Origin: a bacterium
GTDB taxonomy: Bacteria > Vulcanimicrobiota > Vulcanimicrobiia > Vulcanimicrobiales > SCRA01
Assembly: GCA_004297985.1 (NCBI GenBank)
Contig: SCRA01000086.1
Coordinates: 1-64,000 of the forward strand
Reading direction: 5' to 3'
DNA length: 64,000 nt
Part shown: in pieces, positions 26,376-36,200 of the stretch
Numbering within the stretch: position 1 is the first letter of the stretch
How the letters are laid out: every line of letters begins with the position of its first letter
Notes under the pieces: generated by a model
Databases searched by the model: none
The model's input: only the letters and a program-made list of their open reading frames with translations
What the model was told of the DNA's origin: nothing
Translations under genes and position numbers: made by a program

Positions 26376-27764
26376 ATGCACGGCTACACGTGGTCGCACC
26401 ACGAGATCCGGCGGCTCCTGATGAACCTCTCGCGGCCCCGTGCTCTGGACCGTGATCCCGTCGTCCTCTCGCTCCAGCATGCTCTCGGCAGCTCCTCGCC
26501 GCGACACGCCATCGCCGATGTGGTAGAGCGTACGTTCGCCGAGAACGACGAGAAGACGCGCCTCGAGCGCACGGTCATCGAGCAATGCGATCTGCAAGGG
26601 CGCGCCACGCGCGAGGTGGCGCACGAGCTCCATCTCTCGCTGCGCCAGTTCTTTCGGTATCGCGCGCGTGCCATGGCGGCAATCGCCGCCACGCTCTCCC
26701 GCCTCCTTGCCGATGCCGGCGTGCGTCCGGCGGATCGACTCTTGGACGCGTATCTGCAGGCCTATCCGCCCGCCGGCGAGAGCGGCGAGCCGGCCTTGCA
26801 GGTCGACGAGCGCGAAGCGTACGTGACGATGCGTGCGCGGCTGAATGCATGGTTGCCGTTCCACGAAGCGGAGGCCGACCGATTCGGGGCCTTCCATGCG
26901 GCGTGCACGCGGATCCACATGGCGCGCCGCTACGACCTGGAGGGCGAGACGGCGGATGCCGATCGCCTGCTGCAGCACGTCGAACGCCAGGCGGAAGATC
27001 TCTCGCGCGAGCAGGCCGCGCACGTAGCGTTTCTGCTTGCCGACACGCGGTACCTGATCGCCGGTGACCGCGGTGGGCATCGCGCGATGGAGGGCCAGCT
27101 CGCGGCGATGGCGGCGGCCGCCCAACACACGCCCAGAGTCGAGCTCTCAGAGGCGATCGTGACGCTGCGCCAAGCAGGTCTCCTTGCGGCGCGCGGCGCC
27201 TTTGCCGATGCCCGCCATCTGATGCACGAAGCGTTGCGCGTGCGCCAAACCCATGGTGAGTTGAGCTTCGTGGCGGGCTGCGTCCTCCTCGAAGCGGTGC
27301 TCTATCTCTGCGAGGGCCACCTCGAGCGCGCCTGGGCGTTAGCGCGCACCGCGCGCGCGGTACAGCCGCACGGCCCGGAGCTCTTCCCCAGCGCGTGCGC
27401 GCTGGAGTCGATGACGGCGCTCGTGCTCGAGCGCGCCTGGGGGCCGCCGCCGGAGCCGCCGGCGCCCTTTCTGCGTACCCACCACCATGCGCTGCTCCGC
27501 GCCGTCGACGCGCGCAGGCTCGTGCGCGCCGGCAACCTCGAGGAGGCCTACGCGGCCGTGGAGACGGCGGAGGCCATCGCCACGGCCAGCGCCGGGCCGT
27601 TGCTCACCTGCTACCTCCTGGAGACGCGCGCGAATCTCGCTCAGGCCGCCGGCGAGCTGCGACAGGCCGAGTCGCTGCACGCGCGCGCCGAGGCCGCCTT
27701 CACCGCCCACGGCGATGCGCGCTGGGCGCCAATGATGTTCGCACGCGCGCTGCTGGCGCGCTGA
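26376..27764 (+). CDS. Putative regulator: sigma-region-4-like HTH plus TPR-like repeats (paralog 1)
   Basis: 462 aa from ATG 26376 with TAGGAG upstream. Residues ~8-110 hold LERTVIEQCDLQGRATREV and AHELHLSLRQFFRYRARAM, an HTH that reads like sigma-70 region 4 or LuxR-type DNA-binding helices. The rest is helical, with TPR-like pairs (ACTRIHMARRYDLEG, GLLAARGAFADARHLMHEAL, LVRAGNLEEAYAAVETAE). No region 2, receiver or ATPase is seen, so it is not a full sigma factor. It is likely a DNA-binding regulator with a protein- or ligand-sensing C-terminus. It is 2 bp from its paralog and just upstream of three TonB-like receptor genes it may control. No named family recognised. Confidence 0.7.
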   Translation: MHGYTWSHHEIRRLLMNLSRPRALDRDPVVLSLQHALGSSSPRHAIADVVERTFAENDEKTRLERTVIEQCDLQGRATREVAHELHLSLRQFFRYRARAMAAIAATLSRLLADAGVRPADRLLDAYLQAYPPAGESGEPALQVDEREAYVTMRARLNAWLPFHEAEADRFGAFHAACTRIHMARRYDLEGETADADRLLQHVERQAEDLSREQAAHVAFLLADTRYLIAGDRGGHRAMEGQLAAMAAAAQHTPRVELSEAIVTLRQAGLLAARGAFADARHLMHEALRVRQTHGELSFVAGCVLLEAVLYLCEGHLERAWALARTARAVQPHGPELFPSACALESMTALVLERAWGPPPEPPAPFLRTHHHALLRAVDARRLVRAGNLEEAYAAVETAEAIATASAGPLLTCYLLETRANLAQAAGELRQAESLHARAEAAFTAHGDARWAPMMFARALLAR

Positions 27765-27766
27765 CG

Positions 27767-29062
27767 ATGGACGAGCTGGCATGGCATCTTCACGAGACGC
27801 GCCGCCTGCTAGCGCTCGTCGTGCAGCCCAAGAGCTTGGAGCAGGATCCCGTGGCGATCTCGCTGCGCGAGGCGCTGGCTTGCGCCGATGCGCGCGAGGC
27901 GTTGGAGCGCCTGGTCGACGCCGCCTTCGAGGACGCCACGGCGAGCGCGCGCATCGAGCGCAGCATCATCCTGCTCTGCGACTTCGAGCGCCGTTCGACC
28001 AAAGACGTCTCAGGCGAGCTCCATCTCTCGCTGAGGCAATTCTTCCGCTACCGCGTCAAAGCGATCGAGTCCGTTGCCCAGGCGATGCGGCGTGTGCTCC
28101 GCGAGCATGAGATCGAGCCGCGGACGATCCTGTTGGAGTCGCTCTCGGAGATCGATCCGGAGCGCGTGCTCGCCGTCTTCGGGGGAGAGACCCCCGCTAC
28201 GGAACAGGATCGCTACGCCGTCGCCCTTGCGCGTCTAGGTGCCTGGCAGCCGGTTGTGGAGCGGGATGCCGACGACTTCGATGCGTATCGCGGGGCCTCG
28301 TTGCGATTGGCGATGGGGCGCCGCTACGAGCTGAGCGGAGACGATGAGGGCGTGGCGCGCATCGTGGCGCACGCTCGCGCCGCCATGACACGACTGGACG
28401 AGCGCCGCCGCGACGCGGTCGGCTTCGGCATGGCAGATCTGCTGCGCGTCGATGCGTTAGCGCGCGGGGAGCTGGGCGCGGTAGCGCGCTATACCGCAAG
28501 TCTCCAGCGCTGCGCGCTTGGCGCGCTGGGCCGCGAGTCACGTCTGATGTACGCGGGGATAGCCATTGCGGAGCTGCAGGCACTGCGCGGGGAGCTGGCG
28601 GAGGCGCGACGTGCGCTCACCGATGCGCTAGCTTCGGCACCGCTCTACCGCGAAATCTGGGTGCTCACCTACGCTACGTTCGTGGAGGCGGCGCTCTGCG
28701 CGGCGGAAGGCGACGATGCCCACGCCCGCGAGCTGATGCGGCATACGCGCCTTGCGCTGGCGCACCGCCCCGACATCTTCGGCCGCGGCCATGCGCTGGA
28801 GGGCGTGCTGGCACTGCGCCACAGCGAGTCGTGGCAACCGTCGACCAGGCCGCCGGCCGCCTTCTTCGCCACGCGCTATGGAGCGCTGGTGCAGGCCGTC
28901 TGGGCGCGCCACCTGCTGCGCGAGGGTGACGCCGGTCGTGCGCGTGCTGTGGCCGAGGAGGCGGCGGCCGTCGCCGAGCGGACGCGCGCACCGCGGGTGG
29001 CAGCCTATGCGCGGGCCTATCTGGAGCACCGCCGCGACGTTGTCATGGCTCCGTTCGCCTAA
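27767..29062 (+). CDS. Putative regulator: sigma-region-4-like HTH plus TPR-like repeats (paralog 2)
   Basis: 431 aa from ATG 27767. It has the same architecture as the preceding gene: HETRRLLALVV, RSIILLCDFERRSTKDVSG and the near-identical ELHLSLRQFFRYR recognition segment, then about 320 residues of helical repeats (ASLRLAMGRRYELSG, IAIAELQALRGELAEARRAL, ARHLLREGDAGRARAVAEEA). The DNA-reading helix is conserved while the C-terminal repeats diverge, suggesting common targets but different inputs. It is almost certainly cotranscribed with paralog 1. Its 3' end is 193 bp before the first of the three TonB-like genes. Confidence 0.7.
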   Translation: MDELAWHLHETRRLLALVVQPKSLEQDPVAISLREALACADAREALERLVDAAFEDATASARIERSIILLCDFERRSTKDVSGELHLSLRQFFRYRVKAIESVAQAMRRVLREHEIEPRTILLESLSEIDPERVLAVFGGETPATEQDRYAVALARLGAWQPVVERDADDFDAYRGASLRLAMGRRYELSGDDEGVARIVAHARAAMTRLDERRRDAVGFGMADLLRVDALARGELGAVARYTASLQRCALGALGRESRLMYAGIAIAELQALRGELAEARRALTDALASAPLYREIWVLTYATFVEAALCAAEGDDAHARELMRHTRLALAHRPDIFGRGHALEGVLALRHSESWQPSTRPPAAFFATRYGALVQAVWARHLLREGDAGRARAVAEEAAAVAERTRAPRVAAYARAYLEHRRDVVMAPFA

Positions 29063-29255
29063 TTGCCGAAGAGGTTGCACTCCGGCTGCTGAAACAGGCG
29101 TAATCGTTTGGCGGAGCGGTTTGGCGGCCGCTTGAGGGGCAGGGGCTCACTCGTTCTGAGAGAAGGGGTTGGCGCCGGTTTTGGACAGGTGAGTCTCGTC
29201 ACAGGCTCATGCGGCCGTGAATCGGTATGTGCGCTACATACATAAGGATGGGAAC

Positions 29256-32200
29256 ATGCCGAAAGTTGCGTTTTGGCGTCCGTTCGTCGCGCTGCTGACG
29301 CTCGTGGCAATGCTGGTCCAGGGAACATGGGCACTGGCCGGCACCACGGGTTCGCTCACCGGGTCGGTCGTCCTCACGGACACCAACGCTCCGGTCGTCG
29401 GTGCGAAGGTCACGATTGCTTCACCCTCGCAGGTAGAGTCAACGACCACGGATGCCAAGGGAAGTTTCGCCTTCCTCTCTCTCGCACCGGACGCGTATAA
29501 CGTCACGGTCGAAAAGGAAGGCTATCAGACGGTCTCCCAAACGGGGATTACCGTCTTCGCCGATCAGTCGCAGACGCTGACGATCAGCGTGCTTAAGATC
29601 ATCGGCAAGGTCACGACCCGCGCGGCGAGCGCACTGGTCAAGCCCGGCACCACCGCCGACATCTACTCGGTGGGCGCCGCGCAGCAGCAGGCCGTTCAGA
29701 GCTTGGGCGGCGGCGGCGGCCTCAACAACGCCTACTCGGGCATCGCCTCGGTGCCGGGCGTATATGTCCCGCAGGGGCAGAGCGGTTGGGCGCAGTCGGT
29801 CTACGTCCGCGGCGCCGATTACACCCAGTTGGGCTACGAGTACGACGGCGTGCCGGTGCAGCGCGCCTTCGACGCCTACCCGGCCGCCACGCTCTCCGCG
29901 CTGGGGCAGCAGGAGCTGCAGGTCTACACCGGCGCTCAGCCGATCGACGCGCAGAGCACGGGCCTAGGCGGATTCATCAACCAGGTGATCAAGACCGGCA
30001 CCTATCCGGGCTTCGCCAACCTCTCGCTCGGGATCGGCGGACCGGCCTTCTACCACCAAGGTCAGTTCGAGATCGGCGGCGCGAACCCCAGCCGCATGTT
30101 CTCGTACTACATCGCCACGGCGGGCTACAATCAGGAGATCCGCTTCGGCTCGCAGTTCAACGGCAACGACTTGACCTCGCGCTTCGCGCTGGGCACGCCG
30201 TACAACTTCGTCGTCAACGGCTGCGGTGCGCCGAACGCCTCCGTTGGCTGTTACACGAACGCCGCGGGCATCGCGGGCTTCACGCCGATCGGCCCGAACG
30301 GCTATGCCGTCGGTCCGTTCCAGTACGGCTTCGCCTCCAACCTCGCCGATCGCGAGAGCGTGGTGAACCTGCACTTCGGCATCCCGCACCGTAAGGACGC
30401 GGGGCGTGACGATGTGCAGCTCCTGTACGACACCTCCACGCTGTACACGTACTTCAGCACGGCGTTGAACGACTTCGGCCCGTCTGCCAACGACGTGGCC
30501 AACGGCACCATCACGCAGGGCGGCACGGTCAACCCGGCGTGCAATAAGACGCAGTCGAATCAGCCCTGCGCGCTCTTCGGCGGCGATGCGCCGGTCTACA
30601 TCGACACGCAGACCTACACGGGAGCCGTTGGCGTGCCGCTGACGGCAAACGCCGTGAACAACGTTAGCGACTACTACTTCCCCAGCTCGCCGACCAGCCG
30701 CGCGCCGTTCGCCAACATACCGCCGTCACAACGTGATGCGACGGTCAACGATGCGACGATCGTCAAGCTGCAATATCAGAAAAACATCGGGACGAATGCG
30801 TATTTCCGCGTCTACGGCTATACGTTCTACTCCGATTGGCTCAATAATGGCGCCGACAGCTTGACGGGCAACATCTGGGGCCCGATTCCCACCGACTACG
30901 AACTCAACACGCACACGCGCGGCGTGGCCGGCACATTCGCCGATCAACTCAACTCCCAGCATCTGCTCAACGTGACGGCCTCCTTCACGGACGCCGTGAC
31001 GACCCGTTGGAACAATGGCTTCTACAGTGGTTCCCCGCCATTCGGATCCGGCAAGGTGGCCTGGCTCGTGGACTCGACCAACCCGACCAATGGGTTGTGC
31101 TACGGTTCGGCGGGCGGCTCCGCGGCGACATCCGTCTACTGCGGCTCGAAGAGCGCGGCGTCTTACGCACTGCCCGGGTTCGGCGGTGGTCCGCTCGCGC
31201 CGGTCGGCAGCTCGCCGACGGTGCAGGCCGCAAGCGGTCTGACCTGCGGCAGCGGGCCGTGCGAGTACGTCGTGGCGGAGAATGGGACGAGCGGCAGCTT
31301 CAATACCGTGGTGCCGAAGTTCTCATCGTTCTCCCTCTCGGACAACTGGAAGCCGAGCAACAATCTCCTGGTCAACCTCGGCTTGCGCTACGACAGCTTC
31401 ACCTACGACCTCACGAATACCACGGGAAGCCCCGCGCGCACGCTGTGGCAGAACTCGTATAACGCCTTCCACTGCTTCAGCCCCGCCACGGGCCTCACGC
31501 CGACGACAACCGCGAATAGCTGCCCCTCGGGTGAGTCCCAGGTAGCATTCTCCGACGCCTCGCCCTCGTCGGTTACGTTCACGGACTGGGAGCCTCGCAT
31601 CGGGTTCACCTACACGCACAACCCGTTGAACGTCTTCCGTTTCTCGTACGGCAAATACGATCAGCCGGCAAGCTCGGCGTACGAACAGTACAACGTGGCC
31701 CAGCAGAACCTGGTCGGGTACGACGTGCCGAAGTTCTATGCGTTCGGGTTCACGAACCCGTCGCACGGCATTCCGCCGGCGGTCTCCTACAACACCGACT
31801 TCTCCTGGGAGCACCAGGTGCGTGGGTCGGATATGTCCTGGAAGCTTACGCCGTTCTACCGCACCACGAAAAACCAGCTCGCGACCGTGCTGCTGGACCC
31901 CAAGACGAACTTCGTCTCGGCGATCAATGTGGGTAAGGAGACGGCGGAGGGCGTCGAGCTCCTGCTCCAAAAAGGCAACTTCAACGACAACGGTCTCGCC
32001 GAACAGCTCTCGTTCACGTATACGCATGGAACCGAGCAGTTCCAGCAGCTCCAAAACGGGACGACCGTCGTCGACGGCTTGAACCTCAGCATTCTGGGCT
32101 ACAACCAGTACACCAAGTTCTGCGCCCAGAACTCCACCGATAGCCGGTGCAGCAGCGCGAAGTTGAACTTCGCGCCGGCAACGGCGGCGGCGTGCTTTAC

Positions 32201-32969
32201 GCCGGCGACGTCGAGCGGCCCCGGTGTGGCGGATGCAACCTGTGCGGCGGGAGACGTTCAGAACCCGTACTGGAATGCTCCGGTACAGAGCCTCTTTAGC
32301 GCCGGCGACACCTTCGCGCCGTTCAACCAGTTCCCGTCCTCGGCCGGTCCCACCGGCGTGGCCGGGAGCTACGTGGAACCGTATACGGCTGCCCTCGTGC
32401 TGAACTACAAGCACAACAAGTGGGTCGTGATCCCGACCTTCCAGCTCTCGGCGGGCGGGAAGTACGGCACGCCGCTGGCGGCGCAGGGCGTCGATCCCAC
32501 GACGTGCGCGGGCGTCCTGGCAGCTACCGGGACCGATCCGCGTAACCCCGGCGGCTCCGGGCAGGGCTCGCTCTACGATGCGCAGACCTGCGGCGGGGCG
32601 ATCGGCATCCCCAATCCCTTCACCGGGAAGTTCGATACGCTTGGCGCGTTCACGCAGCCCGCGCAGTTGGTCGGGAATCTCCAGATCAGCTACCAGGCCA
32701 CGCCGCGCGTCCAGTTCGTCCTGACGATGGTCAACATGCTCAATAGCTGCTTCGGCGGCTCGAGCGAGCCGTGGAATACCGGCAAGCCGACCTGCGGGTA
32801 CTTCTTCTCGCCGCTGCCGTACGTGGGGAACTTCTACAACCCCGGCAACGCGATCCAGAACGGGGCGCAGTACCCCTACGGACCGGCCTTCGGAAGCGTG
32901 TTCCAGCAGGCGTACCAGTCGCAGTCCAACCCATTCGAGGCCTTCCTCGCGGTTCACGTCAAGCTCTAG
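29256..32969 (+). CDS. TonB-dependent receptor-like outer-membrane protein, paralog A
   Basis: 1237 aa from ATG 29256, behind AAGGATGGGAAC. The signal peptide ends QGTWALAG. Residues ~30-115 are carboxypeptidase-regulatory-like (VVLTDTNAPVVGAKVTI). The plug carries ASVPGVYVPQGQSGW, VRGADYTQLGYEYDGVPV and LGQQELQVYTG. A long barrel ends FLAVHVKL. Surface loops carry cysteine pairs kept in the paralogs (KFCAQNSTDSRCSS, NSCFGGSSEPW...TCGYFF). It likely takes up or binds a large ligand at the outer membrane, unidentified. It has its own leader and terminator. The ORF track adds 13 residues upstream of the Shine-Dalgarno. Confidence 0.88.
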   Translation: MPKVAFWRPFVALLTLVAMLVQGTWALAGTTGSLTGSVVLTDTNAPVVGAKVTIASPSQVESTTTDAKGSFAFLSLAPDAYNVTVEKEGYQTVSQTGITVFADQSQTLTISVLKIIGKVTTRAASALVKPGTTADIYSVGAAQQQAVQSLGGGGGLNNAYSGIASVPGVYVPQGQSGWAQSVYVRGADYTQLGYEYDGVPVQRAFDAYPAATLSALGQQELQVYTGAQPIDAQSTGLGGFINQVIKTGTYPGFANLSLGIGGPAFYHQGQFEIGGANPSRMFSYYIATAGYNQEIRFGSQFNGNDLTSRFALGTPYNFVVNGCGAPNASVGCYTNAAGIAGFTPIGPNGYAVGPFQYGFASNLADRESVVNLHFGIPHRKDAGRDDVQLLYDTSTLYTYFSTALNDFGPSANDVANGTITQGGTVNPACNKTQSNQPCALFGGDAPVYIDTQTYTGAVGVPLTANAVNNVSDYYFPSSPTSRAPFANIPPSQRDATVNDATIVKLQYQKNIGTNAYFRVYGYTFYSDWLNNGADSLTGNIWGPIPTDYELNTHTRGVAGTFADQLNSQHLLNVTASFTDAVTTRWNNGFYSGSPPFGSGKVAWLVDSTNPTNGLCYGSAGGSAATSVYCGSKSAASYALPGFGGGPLAPVGSSPTVQAASGLTCGSGPCEYVVAENGTSGSFNTVVPKFSSFSLSDNWKPSNNLLVNLGLRYDSFTYDLTNTTGSPARTLWQNSYNAFHCFSPATGLTPTTTANSCPSGESQVAFSDASPSSVTFTDWEPRIGFTYTHNPLNVFRFSYGKYDQPASSAYEQYNVAQQNLVGYDVPKFYAFGFTNPSHGIPPAVSYNTDFSWEHQVRGSDMSWKLTPFYRTTKNQLATVLLDPKTNFVSAINVGKETAEGVELLLQKGNFNDNGLAEQLSFTYTHGTEQFQQLQNGTTVVDGLNLSILGYNQYTKFCAQNSTDSRCSSAKLNFAPATAAACFTPATSSGPGVADATCAAGDVQNPYWNAPVQSLFSAGDTFAPFNQFPSSAGPTGVAGSYVEPYTAALVLNYKHNKWVVIPTFQLSAGGKYGTPLAAQGVDPTTCAGVLAATGTDPRNPGGSGQGSLYDAQTCGGAIGIPNPFTGKFDTLGAFTQPAQLVGNLQISYQATPRVQFVLTMVNMLNSCFGGSSEPWNTGKPTCGYFFSPLPYVGNFYNPGNAIQNGAQYPYGPAFGSVFQQAYQSQSNPFEAFLAVHVKL
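29319..29337 (+). repeat. 19-nt sequence identical in all three TonB-like paralogs (copy 1)
   Basis: CAGGGAACATGGGCACTGG encodes QGTWAL in the signal peptide. Copies 2 and 3 are at 33268-33286 and 37429-37447. It keeps the uncommon ACA threonine codon in every copy while neighbouring codons vary. Confidence 0.7.
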
Positions 32970-33010
32970 AGGCTCGACGCTTCCGCGAACGGCTCGCGCG
33001 GGTATAAAAG

Positions 33011-33045
33011 GAGGGGTCCGGCGTCAGCCGGGCCCTCTTTTGTCA
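33011..33045 (+). terminator. Rho-independent terminator of paralog A
   Basis: GAGGGGTCCGGC-GTCA-GCCGGGCCCTC forms a long GC stem with one bulge and is followed by TTTTGTCAT. It lies 42 bp after the stop codon. Confidence 0.85.
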
Positions 33046-33204
33046 TAAGGCCACTCCCAGGCGGCCGGGTGGTGGCCCCATACGGCAGGGAAGCGGTACT
33101 CTGAGGCGAAGGGCGGGGCCAGCCGGACACGGCCAAGCAGGGAACCTCACGTGAGGGGCCCGCTTTGGTCTTGCCGGGTGTGCATAACCGATAAGGATGG
33201 GAAC

Positions 33205-36200
33205 ATGAGGAATTTCAGGTTCCGGCATCCGTTCATTGCGTTGCTCGTCCTCGTGGCGATGCTGTTCCAGGGAACATGGGCACTGGGCGGCACCACGGGC
33301 GGATTGAGCGGCAATGTCGTCTTGGCGGATACCAACGCGCCGGTTGCCGGCGCGAAAGTCTCCGTCTCTTCACCTTCCGAGGTGCAGTCGACGACTACGG
33401 ACGCCCAAGGCCACTTCACCTTCGTCTCTCTCGCGCCTGACGCGTACACCGTGTCGGTAGAGAAGGAAGGCTATCAGTCCGTCTCACAGACCGGAATCGC
33501 CGTCTTCGCGGACAACGTGCAGACGGTGAACATCTCCTTGCTGAAAGTCATCGGCAAGGTGACGACCCGCGCGGTCAGCGCGCTGGTCAAGCCGGGCACG
33601 ACGGCGGACGTCTACTCGATCAACGCCTCGACGGCGGACAAGATGACGGCCCTCGGCGGCGGCGGCGGCTTGAACAACGCCTACTCCGCGATCGCCTCCG
33701 TGCCGGGCGCATACGTCCCGGCGGGAAACCAGGGCTGGTTCCAGACCGTCTTGATCCGCGGCGGCGACTACGACCAGGTCGGCTACGAGTTCGACGGCAT
33801 CCCCGTCAACCGCTCGTTCGACAACTACCCGAGCAGCAACGCATCGGCGCTGGGCCAGCAGGAGCTGCAGGTGTACACCGGCGCCGCTCCGGCAAACGCG
33901 GAGGCACAGGGGCTCTCCGGGTTCATCAACCAGGTCATCAAGACCGGAACCTACCCGGGCTTCGCCTCGCTGGACCTCGGCATCGGCGCGCCGACGTATT
34001 ACCACAAGGCCAACTTCGAGATCGGCGGCGCCAACCGCGCCCGTACGTTCTCGTACTACATCGGCGTCGGCGGATACGATCAGGACTACCGGATGATCGA
34101 TCAGAACAACGGCGCCTCGGTCTCCGGTAACTGGGGTTCTCCGTTCGATCAGCTGCCGTGCCCTAGCGGCGCGACCGCGATCAACTTCTCGGCGTGTTAC
34201 GCCAGCGGCGTTGGGCCGGGCGGCTACGTGATGGGCCCGTTCCAGATGTTCAACCCCTCGCACATCAGCGACCGCGAGAACGTCGTGAACCTGCATTTCG
34301 CCGTTCCCCACCGGAAGGACTCGGGGCGCGACGACATCCAGCTCCTGTACGACACCTCCAACATCAACACGTCGTACTACAGCTCGCTGAACGACTGGAC
34401 GCAAGCACTGTTCAACGGCGATGCCACCGGCTTGAACTCCGGTAACGGTGGGGTCGTCGGCTCGAACTACCCGTTCTATATCGGCGGCTATCAGTACAAC
34501 GGTACGGTCGGGGCCGCGCTGCCGGCGAACTACCAGGGTCTGACCACGAAGTACACCTTCCCCAGCTCGGGCGGGGCGTGGCTTGGTGACCCGGTAGCCG
34601 CTGGTGCGCGCGACGCCAACAACAACTCGGCGACGATCATCAAGCTGCAGTACCAGCACAACATCGGCTCCTCGGCGTACCTGCGCCTCTACGGGTACAC
34701 CTTCTACTCCGACTGGTTCCTCTGGGGGCCGAACACCACGTTCTCGAACTACGTCGGCGTCAATCCCCCCGACTACGAGCTGACCACGCACACGCGCGGC
34801 GCCAGCCTCAGCTACGCCAACCAGATCAATGCGAAGAACCTGCTGGACGTGCAGCTCTCCGCGGTCGGCGCGACGTCGGTCCGTAACAACAACACGGAGA
34901 TGCTGGACTCGATCTCGGGCAGCCGGAAGACCTTCGCGCTGCTCGTGAACCAGAACAGCCCGACTAGCGGCGTCTGCTACGATCTCACGGGGGCCGCGAC
35001 GTCGTGCTACGGCGGCAGCCAGGCGAAGGCCACCTTCTCGAACGCCTTCAAGGGCACGGTCCCGGCGGCGCCGGCGACCTGCGGCACCGGGGCTTGCGAG
35101 TGGTACGTCGTCGAAGGCGGCCCGCACGGCACGTTCAACAACGTCAAGCCGACCTTCTACTCGTTCTCGATCTCCGATCAGTGGAAGCCCACCGATCGCC
35201 TGCTCGTGAACCTGGGCTTGCGCTTGGACGACTACCAGTTCCAAGGTGGTCCCACGACGGGTCCCGCGCGTGACTTCTGGTTCAACGCGTGGAATGCGTC
35301 GCAGTGCGTCTCCAACGCTCTGGGCAGCCGACCGGTCGACAAGACCGGCATGGGTCTGACCATCGCTCAGCCCTGCTCGGCGGCGAATGCCGGGAGCACC
35401 ACCTACTCGCCGGCGACGTTGACCAACGCCTCCGGGGGAACCCAAACGTTCAACGTCTGGCAGCCGCGCGTCGGCCTCACCTACACGGTGAATCCGTACA
35501 ACGTGCTGCGCGCCAGCTACGGCAAGTACTCGCAGGCGCCGAACTCGGCCTTCGAGCAGTACAACACCGACGAGCAGAACCTGCCGGGCTTCCTGGGGCC
35601 GCGCATGTACCAGTTCGGCCGCACGCAGCCCAGCTACGCGATCCGGCCCGAAGTCTCCAACAACGCGGACGTTTCGTGGGAGCATCAGGCCAAGGGCAGC
35701 GACCTCTCCTGGAAGGTCACGCCGTTCTACCGTAAGACGAGCGATCAGATCCAGCAGTTCTACCTGGATCAGAAGACCAACTTCGTCTCCGGCTTGAACG
35801 TCGGCAACCAGACCAGCGAGGGCGTGGAACTCCAGCTCAACAAGGGCGACTTCAACCGTAACGGGTTCGCCTACCAGTTGTCGTACACGTTCACCCACAG
35901 CACGGTCAAGTTCAACGCGCTCTCGAACGGCTCGACGATCGTCGCGCCGATCAACACCGCGATCCAGCAGTACAATGCCTTCACCTCGTACTGCTCCACT
36001 CATGCTACCGACGCCCGTTGCGGCAGCGGTCAGCAGCTACTCGATCCCAACACGAGCGCGGCGATCGTCGCTGCTCCGTGCTACACCGCCGCCGGTGTTC
36101 CGGTACCGGTGGCCGCCAACTGCACGGCGGGGACGACGGTGCAGAATCCCTACTGGAACGCTCCGGTGCAGGGTCTGTTGGATCCGAGCGCGAGCTATGC

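Noticed and set aside
26376-29062. Calling the tandem regulators ECF sigma factors
   Set aside because: Only a region-4-like HTH is present; no region 2 (DLxQ-x-F, W-L-x-x-I-A-R-N) can be found, and two thirds of each protein are helical repeats.
33055-33200. Cobalamin riboswitch before receptor paralog B
   Set aside because: CAGGGAAGCGGTACTC resembles part of a B12 box, but the GCCACTG and CCCGCAACTG-type core segments are missing, and the leaders of A and C show nothing similar.
33484-36003. 839-aa minus-strand ORF opposite receptor paralog B
   Set aside because: Low-complexity Arg/Val-rich antisense frame with no domain; it mirrors codon bias of the real gene.
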